Positions 26,395 to 34,702 of a DNA stretch of 64,000 nt are shown here, piece after piece (the first letter of the stretch is position 1; each line of letters starts with the position of its first letter). The notes beneath the pieces are model-generated. The model searched no databases. It saw only the letters and a program-made list of their open reading frames with translations, and was not told where the DNA came from. The translations under genes were made by a program, and so were the position numbers. The stretch is from Bacteroidota bacterium (lineage in GTDB: Bacteria; Bacteroidota; Bacteroidia; Bacteroidales; Lentimicrobiaceae), in contig JAEZDY010000023.1 of assembly GCA_023417935.1 (NCBI GenBank), positions 372,001 through 436,000 on the forward strand. Direction: 5' to 3'.

Positions 26395-27636
26395 ATGAAT
26401 ATCCTCTTGATCTGTAATAAGTCGCCATGGCCGGCTGGTGAAGGTGGGCCAATTGCAATGAATGCAATTATTGAAGGACTGCTTGATGCCGGGCATAAAG
26501 TTAAAGTGCTGGCAATTAATAGCCATAAGTACAACATTGATTTGGAATCAATACCTGAAGCCTACAAAAGGAATACAAACATTGAACTGGTTTATATTGA
26601 TTTGAAGGTGCGTGCCTTGCCTGCTTTTGCCAATCTTTTCTCACAAAGCTCTTATCATGTAAACAGGTTTATTTCAAAGCCATTTGCTGATGCACTTGAA
26701 AAAATACTTAAAGCAGGAAGATTTGATGTAATACAACTTGAATCGCTTTTTATCACTCCCTATATACCTTTAATCAGGAAATATTCAAAAGCACCAGTAA
26801 TTCTAAGGGCACATAATATTGAGCACCTGATATGGCAACGGCTTTACAAAGGAGAAAAAAACCTGCTTAAGAAATGGTATCTTAAACATCTGGCAATAAC
26901 CCTTAAAAACTATGAACTTAAAGCTATCAAAGAAGTTAATGGGATTGTTGCAATAACAAATAAAGATGCTGATTTTTTTGCCGGGTATCTTCCTTCTGAT
27001 CGGGTTATATCTATTCCTTTCGGCTTGCAACCTAATTTGTTTGCCAGTTATGTGAACACCTCGGCACAAGGTAGTGTGAAAGATTTGATGCCTGAAACCG
27101 GCAATCCTACTTTATTCCACCTGGGTTCAATGAACTGGCTCCCTAATCAGGAAGGCATAAAGTGGTTTATTGAACAGGTATGGCCAGATGTGTTCATGAT
27201 GCATAAAGAACTCTCTTTTCACCTTGCTGGTCGTAATATGCCCGGATGGATCAAGGAAACGAAAACAGATGGTGTAATTGTGGATGGAGAAGTGCCTGAT
27301 GCCTTAAACTATATGAGGAAACACAAAATAATGATAGTACCATTATTTTCAGGCAGTGGTATCCGTATCAAGATTATTGAGGGAATGCTTGCAGGTTGTG
27401 CTATAATAACAACTAGAATAGGTGCTGAAGGCATTAACTGCGAAAACGGTAAACATTTGTTGCTTGCTGAATCAAAACAGGAATTTATCAGTGCTATTAA
27501 TAAACTCATTATTGATAAGGATTATGCTAACCAAATGGGCAATGAAGCCAGACAATTTGTGATCTCAAATCACGACAATGAAAAACTGATTATGCAACTT
27601 GAAACTTTTTACATTCAGCACATTAATCAGAAATAA
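26395..27636 (+). CDS. GT-B fold glycosyltransferase (family 4-like)
   Basis: The 413-residue protein starts at the ATG at 26395 with MNILLICNKSPWPAGEGGPI, the donor/acceptor N-lobe start of family-4-type transferases. A TTG extension to 26344 would overlap the preceding gene and precede this conserved start, so it is rejected. The C-lobe shows FHLGSMNWLPNQEGIKWF, PLFSGSGIRIKIIEGMLAG and TTRIGAEGI, the nucleotide-sugar binding region. It is likely to build an envelope glycan, in one transcription unit with the LptF/G gene. Acceptor and sugar are unknown. Confidence 0.87.
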   Translation: MNILLICNKSPWPAGEGGPIAMNAIIEGLLDAGHKVKVLAINSHKYNIDLESIPEAYKRNTNIELVYIDLKVRALPAFANLFSQSSYHVNRFISKPFADALEKILKAGRFDVIQLESLFITPYIPLIRKYSKAPVILRAHNIEHLIWQRLYKGEKNLLKKWYLKHLAITLKNYELKAIKEVNGIVAITNKDADFFAGYLPSDRVISIPFGLQPNLFASYVNTSAQGSVKDLMPETGNPTLFHLGSMNWLPNQEGIKWFIEQVWPDVFMMHKELSFHLAGRNMPGWIKETKTDGVIVDGEVPDALNYMRKHKIMIVPLFSGSGIRIKIIEGMLAGCAIITTRIGAEGINCENGKHLLLAESKQEFISAINKLIIDKDYANQMGNEARQFVISNHDNEKLIMQLETFYIQHINQK

Positions 27637-27639
27637 CAA

Positions 27640-27647
27640 TATCTTTG
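27640..27647 (+). promoter_or_regulatory. Putative -7 element (TAnnTTTG) before second glycosyltransferase
   Basis: TATCTTTG matches the consensus and lies 45 bases upstream of the ATG at 27693, in the 56-bp gap after the first glycosyltransferase. It may give the second gene its own promoter. Confidence 0.4.
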
Positions 27648-27692
27648 CAGTGTCAGGGTGCCTTATTAATTAAAATACCCTAACTGTTTTGA

Positions 27693-28880
27693 ATGAAGCT
27701 TTTAGTAATTCTGCCCCGCTTTCCTTTCCCAACCGAAAAAGGTGATAAGCTGAGAGCTTTCAATCAATTAAAAGTTCTTTCAGCCCACTTTGATATTACC
27801 CTCATCGCCTTAAGCCATGATAAGGTAAAAAATGATGACCTGGAAAAGGTAAAGCCCTATTGTAGTTCAGTGCACGTTTATCGCCTGAAAATACTACCTG
27901 TAATCTGGAATTTAATTATATCAGTTTTTAATGGTAGGCCATTACAGGCAGGCTATTATTATAATAAAGGAGCTCAAAGACTGGTTAACAAAACTATTGG
28001 TGAAGTTAAACCCGACCATATCTATTGCCAACTATTGCGCACTGCTGCTTATGCCTTCAATACCCAAATACCTAAAACATTAGACTACCAGGATGTATTC
28101 TCAAAAGGTGTTGAGCGTAGAATACCTTCTGCTAATATGTTGATGAAAGTATTGTTCAGCTTCGAATTAAAGAGGTTGAAAAAGTATGAGCACTTTGTAT
28201 TTGACAAATTTGACAATAAGACCATCATTTCAATTCCTGATAGGGATTTTATTCCTCATGCTAATAAGGACCAAATTGTAATAATTCCGAATGGCGTTGA
28301 TCAGGACTATTTCAAAGAGTTAGATACTCCAAAATTTTCTGACCTGGTGTTTACAGGCAATATGGGATATCCTCCAAATGTTGATTGCGCCGAATATTTG
28401 GTAAAAAAGGTGTTACCGCTAATACATAAGAAATACCCTGGAATTATATTAACATTAGCTGGTGCATCTCCTCATGCAAGGGTTAAAGCACTAGCATCAG
28501 ATAAAGTAATTGTTACCGGGTGGGTTGATGACATCAGGAAATACTATGCCGGGGCAAAAATTTTCCTGGCACCAATGCAACTGGGTACTGGTTTGCAAAA
28601 TAAGCTGCTTGAAGCAATGTCAATGAAATTGCCCTGTATTACCTCTACGCTATGCAATTCAGCACTTATGGCCAGGGAAGGCAAAGAGATTTTAATAGGT
28701 AACACTCCTGCAGAAGTAGCAGCTCATGCAATAAAATTAATTGAAAATCAGGATTTTGCTAACTCAATAGCCCAAAATGGTTATATATTTGTAAAGTCAA
28801 ACTACAGTTGGCGGGGAGCAACTATGAAATTGGCAACCATTATGGAAGAAACTACTGTAAATAAATCTGTAAGTTTATAG
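27693..28880 (+). CDS. Glycosyltransferase, family 4-like (sugar transferase resembling the PEP-CTERM-associated type)
   Basis: The 395-residue protein begins with MKLLVILPRFPFPTEKGDK, resembling the sugar transferases of exopolysaccharide loci that start with RxPxPxxKGDK. The C-lobe has VFTGNMGYPPNVDCAEYLV, TGWVDDIRKYYAGAKIFLAP and LQNKLLEAMSMKLPCITS, typical GT-B donor-binding segments. It follows the previous glycosyltransferase with a 56-bp gap. The product is likely an envelope glycan, but the exact linkage cannot be predicted. No exosortase or PEP-CTERM gene is in the window, so the name comes only from family resemblance. Confidence 0.84.
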   Translation: MKLLVILPRFPFPTEKGDKLRAFNQLKVLSAHFDITLIALSHDKVKNDDLEKVKPYCSSVHVYRLKILPVIWNLIISVFNGRPLQAGYYYNKGAQRLVNKTIGEVKPDHIYCQLLRTAAYAFNTQIPKTLDYQDVFSKGVERRIPSANMLMKVLFSFELKRLKKYEHFVFDKFDNKTIISIPDRDFIPHANKDQIVIIPNGVDQDYFKELDTPKFSDLVFTGNMGYPPNVDCAEYLVKKVLPLIHKKYPGIILTLAGASPHARVKALASDKVIVTGWVDDIRKYYAGAKIFLAPMQLGTGLQNKLLEAMSMKLPCITSTLCNSALMAREGKEILIGNTPAEVAAHAIKLIENQDFANSIAQNGYIFVKSNYSWRGATMKLATIMEETTVNKSVSL

Positions 28881-28929
28881 TTACATTTACCATCAAATAA
28901 ACATCAATAAAGTAAATATAGTTAGAGTA

Positions 28930-31104
28930 ATGCCTTATCACGTGCTATTTTCAAGATTAGTCATGATCATCATACTACAGCTAAGTTTTGTAGTGTGTAC
29001 AGGTGCCGTTTTAGATAAAAAGAAAATTCAGGAATTAACTTCAAAAGCAGAAGAAGTAATGGATAACTCACCTGAAGAGGCTATCATGCTTTTAAAAATT
29101 GTTCTTGAAAATACGCACACTCCTGAGTTCAAAGCACAAAGAGCTATTGCGCTTAAACATATGGGCACGGTTCAGTATTATGAGCAAAATTACAGGCAAT
29201 CACTTGAATACTACGAACAGGCGCTAAAGCTTTTCAGAGAGTTAGAAGATAAAGAAGGCATTGCTGCCATTTTGAATAATACAGGCCTCCTGTTTGAAAG
29301 GCAAGGTGACTTTGCAACAGCGTTGAAGAGATATAATGAAGCTTCAGTACTATTTAGCCAGGTGGAGAGTGCCAAACCAAAACTCACTTTAGCACTTTTG
29401 AATATAGGCAATGTTTACTATACATTGGGCAGATTCGATAAAGCACTTGAATACCTAAGTCAGGCTCTTAAGAATTCTGAAAGCATGTCTGATAGTCTTG
29501 GCATGGCACCATGTTACAATAATATTGGTAATGTTTACTTAAGTCTTCGCGAATATAAATCGGCTATTCAATTCTACTTTAAGGCTGAGGAGATACATAA
29601 GAGCTTTGATCAAAAGAAGAAACTATCAACTGTCTATAATAATATCGGTGAAGCTTATCTTGGGTTAGATAATATAGATGAGGCTTTAAAGTACAACCAA
29701 TTGTCACTGGAGATAGCAAACAAGAATGCTGATAGTGAGAGTGTGATTGCCAGCCTGATAAACATAAGCGATATCTATATTCATAAGCAGGAGTATGATC
29801 AGGCAATGGTCAATCTTAAAGAAGCGCTCAGGCTCTCAAATATTAAAGTTGATAAATTCCAGCATGCATCTATTCTTAGTCAATTAGGTGAGTTAAAAAA
29901 TTTACAGGGTGAGTACGATGAGGCTATAACATCATACAAGGAAGCCCTCTCGATGGTTGAAAAGACAGGATCAAATCCTCTTATATTGGGAATCTATTTA
30001 GGTTTATCAGATGCGTGGGCTGAAAAAGGTAATTATCAGCGTGCGTATGAATATTCAAATAAATACCAGATTCTTATTGACAGCATATATAATAGAGAGA
30101 ACCTTAACAAGTTGAACATGATACGCGTAAGTTTTGAACTCGAACAAACTGAACGCGATAACCAGCTCCTGCGACAACAAAACATTTTTAGTCAATTAGC
30201 TCTGAACAGGCAGCAAACTATACGTAATCTCTTCATTGTTATCACCGCTATCGTTCTTGTTTCTTTAGCTTTTCTATTCCTGTTGTATCATTCAAAGAAG
30301 AAAAAGAATGAACTGCTAGCTTTGAGTAATCAGCAGATTTCCCGGCAAAAAGAAGAACTTGACAAATTATATTTGGAGCAGTATAAGCTAAATGAAACTA
30401 AAACAAAATTCTTTAGTATCGTGGCTCATGATCTTAAATCACCATTCCAGTCATTACTGGGATTTTCCGAACTGCTGAGTCTGGAGTATGATCAGTTTAC
30501 TGATGAGCAACGAATTGATGCTTTAAACAATATGTACAAGGTTACATCTGATACATATAAATTAATAGAGAATTTGCTGGAATGGGGAAGAATACAAACG
30601 GGCAATGCCAACGTTGTATTAAAATATATAAATGTTAAGGATCTTGTTGAGTCAATAATTCCAATATTCGAACTACCCCTAAAGAATAAGCAGCTTGAAT
30701 TATCAGTTGATGTACCTCCCCTGTTAATGGCACATGCTGATCCTAATATGATGAGCGCTATCTTCAGAAATCTGCTCTCAAATGCTATCAAATTCTCAAA
30801 TCCTAAGGGGACGATCCATATTAGAGGTATGGCCACAGTTGATTCATCTAAACTCTCGGTAACAGATAATGGCGTTGGGATTTCACCCGATATAATTGAC
30901 AAACTTTTCTCCTTTGATCCTAAGATCCGCAGGAATGGAACAAAGGGTGAAACAGGTACCGGCATGGGACTTGGACTTTGTATGGAGTTTATGCAGTTGA
31001 ACCATGGGATGATAAAAGTTACTAGTAAGCCGCGTGAAGGAAGCACTTTTACTATGATCATGCAACCAGGCTCCAAAGTACTATCACCTGAATTAGTTTC
31101 CTGA
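28930..31104 (+). CDS. TPR-repeat sensor histidine kinase (orphan)
   Basis: The 724-residue protein has an N-terminal hydrophobic signal/anchor (residues 7-27) and about nine TPR motifs (about 30-400), for example LLNIGNVYYTLGRFDKALEYL and YNNIGEAYLGLDNIDEALKYN. One transmembrane helix (NLFIVITAIVLVSLAFLFLLY, near residue 440) and a coiled coil follow. The kinase core has FFSIVAHDLKSP with the phospho-accepting His at residue 500, then NLLSNAIKFS (N box), VTDNGVGIS and GTGMGLGLCMEF (G boxes). The TPR part is extracytoplasmic and the kinase cytoplasmic. No response regulator gene is adjacent, so its partner is elsewhere. The signal is unknown. Confidence 0.9.
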   Translation: MPYHVLFSRLVMIIILQLSFVVCTGAVLDKKKIQELTSKAEEVMDNSPEEAIMLLKIVLENTHTPEFKAQRAIALKHMGTVQYYEQNYRQSLEYYEQALKLFRELEDKEGIAAILNNTGLLFERQGDFATALKRYNEASVLFSQVESAKPKLTLALLNIGNVYYTLGRFDKALEYLSQALKNSESMSDSLGMAPCYNNIGNVYLSLREYKSAIQFYFKAEEIHKSFDQKKKLSTVYNNIGEAYLGLDNIDEALKYNQLSLEIANKNADSESVIASLINISDIYIHKQEYDQAMVNLKEALRLSNIKVDKFQHASILSQLGELKNLQGEYDEAITSYKEALSMVEKTGSNPLILGIYLGLSDAWAEKGNYQRAYEYSNKYQILIDSIYNRENLNKLNMIRVSFELEQTERDNQLLRQQNIFSQLALNRQQTIRNLFIVITAIVLVSLAFLFLLYHSKKKKNELLALSNQQISRQKEELDKLYLEQYKLNETKTKFFSIVAHDLKSPFQSLLGFSELLSLEYDQFTDEQRIDALNNMYKVTSDTYKLIENLLEWGRIQTGNANVVLKYINVKDLVESIIPIFELPLKNKQLELSVDVPPLLMAHADPNMMSAIFRNLLSNAIKFSNPKGTIHIRGMATVDSSKLSVTDNGVGISPDIIDKLFSFDPKIRRNGTKGETGTGMGLGLCMEFMQLNHGMIKVTSKPREGSTFTMIMQPGSKVLSPELVS

Positions 31105-31269
31105 AATTTCCCTGTTTAACCAGTTTTTAGTTTATTACAGTATTAAATCCAATACTGGTTTTATTGCAGTATTAGGCTGTAATCATGATTCCATTCCTTT
31201 AATTACAGTTAAATGTAATTCAACATTATTGCAAAATTAATCACTTCCAGTTGAGTTTCATTGAATTAA

Positions 31270-31298
31270 ACTATGTTAAAACATTGTTTTAACATAGT
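31270..31298. repeat. 29-bp palindrome with 14-bp arms
   Basis: ACTATGTTAAAACA and its exact complement flank one central base (T at 31284). No T-run follows, so it is not a classic terminator. It could be an operator or a structured element. Confidence 0.75.
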
Positions 31299-31327
31299 AT
31301 TAACCATGTATAATGTACATTGTATAT

Positions 31328-31360
31328 ATTAGGTTGATATTAGGTTGCTATAAGGTTGTA
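31328..31360. repeat. Three phased 11-bp direct repeats
   Basis: ATTAGGTTGAT, ATTAGGTTGCT and ATAAGGTTGTA follow each other without gaps. The period is 11 bases, close to one helical turn, so every copy faces the same side of the DNA. Confidence 0.7.
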
Positions 31361-31505
31361 ACAATATTGTATAAAATGAATCATCAATTCTGCTTCTCCC
31401 GATTGAAGATTTTTGGTTTTATTTGATAGGCAATTTCGTGACTGTAAGGCAAAGTTTTAAAACCATTCTGAATAAACAGGTTAAGCATATATCAGCCCCT
31501 GTGAA

Positions 31506-31537
31506 TTTGACTAACTTGCATAATTTGATTAAGTTTG
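31506..31537 (+). promoter_or_regulatory. ettA: Bacteroidota-type promoter for ettA
   Basis: TTTG (31506-31509) and TAAGTTTG (31530-31537) match the -33 TTTG and -7 TAnnTTTG boxes with 20 bases between them, the usual spacing. The ATG of ettA follows 17 bases downstream, so the leader is very short. Confidence 0.65.
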
Positions 31538-31553
31538 CCGAAATATTCGGAGT

Positions 31554-33227
31554 ATGGCAGACGACAATAAAATTATCTTTTCTATGGTTGGTGTGAGTAA
31601 AGTGATACCACCAAACAGGCAGATACTTAAAAACATTTACTTATCATTTTTTTACGGAGCAAAGATTGGTATCATTGGTCTTAACGGATCAGGAAAATCA
31701 ACCTTATTAAAAATAATTGCAGGACTTGACAAGTCATTTTTAGGTGAAGTTGTCTTTTCACCAGGGTATTCGGTAGGGATACTACATCAGGAGCCTGAAT
31801 TGGATAATCATAAAACGGTGCGTGAAGTTGTTGAGGAAGGTGCCGCCGAAACTGTTAAATTGTTGAAGGATTTTGAGACAGTAAACAACCGTTTTGCTGA
31901 ACCCCTCACTGATGATGAGATGAATGATCTCATTGAAGAACAAGGCAGACTCACAGAATTAATTGATCAGCACAACGGCTGGGACCTGGATGCAAGGCTT
32001 GAGAGAGCAATGGATGCATTGCGCTGCCCGGAGCCTGAAACCCCTATTAAAAACCTTTCAGGAGGTGAACGCCGCAGAGTGGCATTGTGCAGGTTATTAC
32101 TTCAGGAACCCGACATCTTATTACTTGATGAGCCCACCAACCACCTCGACGCTGAAAGTATCGACTGGCTAGAGCAACATCTTAAACAATACAAAGGAAC
32201 CGTTATAGCTGTAACACACGATAGGTATTTCCTTGATAACGTAGCAGGTTGGATATTAGAACTTGACCGTGGAGAAGGAATCCCCTGGAAAGGAAATTAC
32301 TCTTCATGGCTTGATCAAAAGTCGAGCAGGTTAGCTATGGAGGAAAAAACAGAAAGCAAACGACGTAAGACTCTTGAGCGTGAGCTTGAATGGGTACGTA
32401 TGTCGCCAAAAGCCCGTCATGCAAAATCAAAGGCCCGCCTTGCTAACTATGAGCGCATGATGAGTGAGGATACCAAACAGAAAGAAGAAAAGCTGGAAAT
32501 TTTTATTCCAAATGGCCCCAGGTTAGGTAATAAAGTTATTGAAGCACAGAATATTTCAAAAGCATATGGCGATAAACTATTGTTTGAAAACCTTAGTTTC
32601 AGTCTCCCACCGGCAGGGATTGTAGGTATTATTGGGCCAAACGGCGCTGGTAAAACCACACTTTTCAGGCTTATTATGGGATTAGAACAACCTGATGCAG
32701 GTACTTTTGCTGTTGGAGATACTGTGCAGCTTGGTTATGTGGATCAGGCACATACTGAAATTGATCCTGAAAAGTCAGTGTGGGAGGTGATATCTGAAGG
32801 CAATGAGAATATTCAGCTTTCAGGTAAACTCTTCAATTCACGGGCGTATGTTGCAAGGTTCAACTTCAGCGGTGCTGATCAGGGTAAAAAAGCCGGTGTT
32901 TTATCAGGTGGTGAAAGAAACAGAATGCATCTGGCGCTAACCTTGCGTTCTGAAGCTAATGTGCTGCTGCTTGATGAGCCTACCAATGATATTGACGTTA
33001 ATACACTCAGGGCGCTGGAAGAAGGACTGGAAAGCTTTGCAGGTTGCGCTGTAATTATCTCCCACGACAGGTGGTTCCTCGACAGAATAGCCACACATAT
33101 TCTGGCATTTGAAGGCGACTCACAAGTTTACTTCTTTGAGGGAGGCTATACTGATTATGAAGAGAACAGAAAGAAGCGCCATGGCAATGAAACGCCTCAT
33201 AGGATCAAATACAAAAAGCTTTACTAA
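31554..33227 (+). CDS. ettA: Energy-dependent translational throttle protein EttA (ABC-F)
   Basis: The 557-residue ABC-F ATPase binds the ribosomal E site and regulates the first elongation step according to ATP level. It has two ABC cassettes. Cassette 1 has Walker A GLNGSGKST, signature NLSGGERRR and LLLDEPTNHLD. Cassette 2 has GPNGAGKTT, LSGGERNR and LLLDEPTNDID. There is no transmembrane segment. The arm and linker are EttA-like (MEEKTESKRRKTLERELEWVRMSPKARHAKSK), and the length matches EttA (555). hisS begins at the next base after its stop codon, so the two are likely co-transcribed. Confidence 0.95.
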   Translation: MADDNKIIFSMVGVSKVIPPNRQILKNIYLSFFYGAKIGIIGLNGSGKSTLLKIIAGLDKSFLGEVVFSPGYSVGILHQEPELDNHKTVREVVEEGAAETVKLLKDFETVNNRFAEPLTDDEMNDLIEEQGRLTELIDQHNGWDLDARLERAMDALRCPEPETPIKNLSGGERRRVALCRLLLQEPDILLLDEPTNHLDAESIDWLEQHLKQYKGTVIAVTHDRYFLDNVAGWILELDRGEGIPWKGNYSSWLDQKSSRLAMEEKTESKRRKTLERELEWVRMSPKARHAKSKARLANYERMMSEDTKQKEEKLEIFIPNGPRLGNKVIEAQNISKAYGDKLLFENLSFSLPPAGIVGIIGPNGAGKTTLFRLIMGLEQPDAGTFAVGDTVQLGYVDQAHTEIDPEKSVWEVISEGNENIQLSGKLFNSRAYVARFNFSGADQGKKAGVLSGGERNRMHLALTLRSEANVLLLDEPTNDIDVNTLRALEEGLESFAGCAVIISHDRWFLDRIATHILAFEGDSQVYFFEGGYTDYEENRKKRHGNETPHRIKYKKLY

Positions 33228-34601
33228 ATGAGCATTCAAAAACCTTCTATTCCTAAAGGAACACGTGACTTCTCCCCTGCTGAGATGAACCGCCGCAACT
33301 ATATTTTTGGAGTGATCAGGCATATTTTCGAGCAGCATGGTTATATGCCAATTGAAACGCCGGCAATGGAGAACCTTACAACCTTACTTGGAAAGTACGG
33401 TGAAGAAGGTGATAAGTTGCTCTTTAGAATTCTCAACTCAGGTGATTTCCTTTCAGGAGTTGATAGTGCTGATCTTTCACAGGCAAATTACCAGAAGTTA
33501 TCAGGCAAAGTAAGTGAGAAAGGTTTGCGTTATGATCTAACCGTACCTTTCGCCCGCTATGTGGTTCAACACAGAAATGAAATTACTTTCCCATTCAAAA
33601 GATATCAGCTTCAGCCGGTTTGGCGTGCTGATCGACCTCAAAAAGGAAGGTACCGCGAATTCTATCAATGTGATGCTGATGTCATTGGATCTGACTCCAT
33701 GCTTAACGAGGCAGAATTAATTATTATGGCCGACAAGATTTTCAGCAAGCTGAAAATTAAAGTGGTCATTAAGATCAATAACCGCAAAATATTAAGTGGT
33801 ATTGCTGAAATCATTGGCCATCCTGATAAGATCATTGATATTACTGTAGCAATTGACAAGCTTGACAAAATAGGGCCTGATAAAGTAAATGAAGAACTTG
33901 AAAGCCGGGGCCTTGATAAGCAATCTATTGACAAGCTCCAGCCTATTATTAATCTTTCAGGATCAAACACTGAGAAGCTAAACCAGATCAGGGAAGTTCT
34001 TACAAATAGTGCCGACGGAATAAAAGGCATTGAAGAGGTTGAAAAAATACTAACACTGCTATCAGAAACAAAACTATCCAACTCGATTGAAATTGACCTC
34101 ACCCTGGCCCGTGGATTAAACTATTACACAGGTGCTATCATTGAAGTCAAAGCTGCTGATGCCGGTATTGGAAGCTTAAGCGGAGGAGGAAGGTATGATA
34201 ATTTAACCGGAATATTCGGTTTACCTGGAATTTCAGGAGTAGGTATATCATTTGGTGCCGATAGGATTTATGATGTAATGCTTGAGCGTAATTTATTTCC
34301 TGAATCAACTTCTGCATCAACCAAAGTATTATTGGTAAACTTTGGCGATAAAGAAGAGATGGTTTGTCTTAAACTGGCTGATGAATTACGTGCTAAGGGA
34401 ATAAACACTGAATATTTTCCTGATAATATCAAAATTGGGAAGCAATTCACCTATGCTAATACTAAGCAAATTCCCTGGGTAATTATTATTGGTGAAACTG
34501 AAATGACTAATAAAACTGTTCAGTTAAAAAACATGAACACGGGAGAGCAGAATACTGCTCAGTATCACGAACTCTTTGATATACTTTCAAATGACCTTTA
34601 A
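33228..34601 (+). CDS. hisS: Histidine--tRNA ligase
   Basis: The 457-residue class II synthetase charges tRNA-His. The N-terminus KPSIPKGTRDFSP is diagnostic. Motif 2 is YQLQPVWRADRPQKGRYREFYQCDAD. The histidine-binding loops are LARGLNYYTGAIIEV and SGGGRYDNLTGIFG. The C-terminal anticodon-binding domain begins near TKVLLVNFGDKEE. The gene starts at the base after the ettA stop (TAAATG), which indicates one operon. Histidine ammonia-lyase follows 101 bp later. Confidence 0.96.
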   Translation: MSIQKPSIPKGTRDFSPAEMNRRNYIFGVIRHIFEQHGYMPIETPAMENLTTLLGKYGEEGDKLLFRILNSGDFLSGVDSADLSQANYQKLSGKVSEKGLRYDLTVPFARYVVQHRNEITFPFKRYQLQPVWRADRPQKGRYREFYQCDADVIGSDSMLNEAELIIMADKIFSKLKIKVVIKINNRKILSGIAEIIGHPDKIIDITVAIDKLDKIGPDKVNEELESRGLDKQSIDKLQPIINLSGSNTEKLNQIREVLTNSADGIKGIEEVEKILTLLSETKLSNSIEIDLTLARGLNYYTGAIIEVKAADAGIGSLSGGGRYDNLTGIFGLPGISGVGISFGADRIYDVMLERNLFPESTSASTKVLLVNFGDKEEMVCLKLADELRAKGINTEYFPDNIKIGKQFTYANTKQIPWVIIIGETEMTNKTVQLKNMNTGEQNTAQYHELFDILSNDL

Positions 34602-34702
34602 CTGGAATCTTCTATTCAAAATATCGATCAACCGTGCCGGTTTAACCGATAAGAACTGATGTTAATTAAATCAAGTTCCGTTAAATCGTTAAAACAAATA
34701 AA

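Larger units (their letters stand above)
31105..31553. other. 449-bp intergenic region between the TPR kinase and ettA
   Basis: No gene-like open frame is present. The region holds a 29-bp near-perfect palindrome (31270-31298), three 11-bp direct repeats (31328-31360) and, next to ettA, a complete promoter (31506-31537). The remainder is AT-rich and featureless. The size is larger than most gaps in the window. Confidence 0.6.

Noticed and set aside
30492..31076. A 194-codon open frame on the minus strand
   Set aside because: It lies fully inside the histidine kinase core on the opposite strand, has no family features and is best explained as a shadow.
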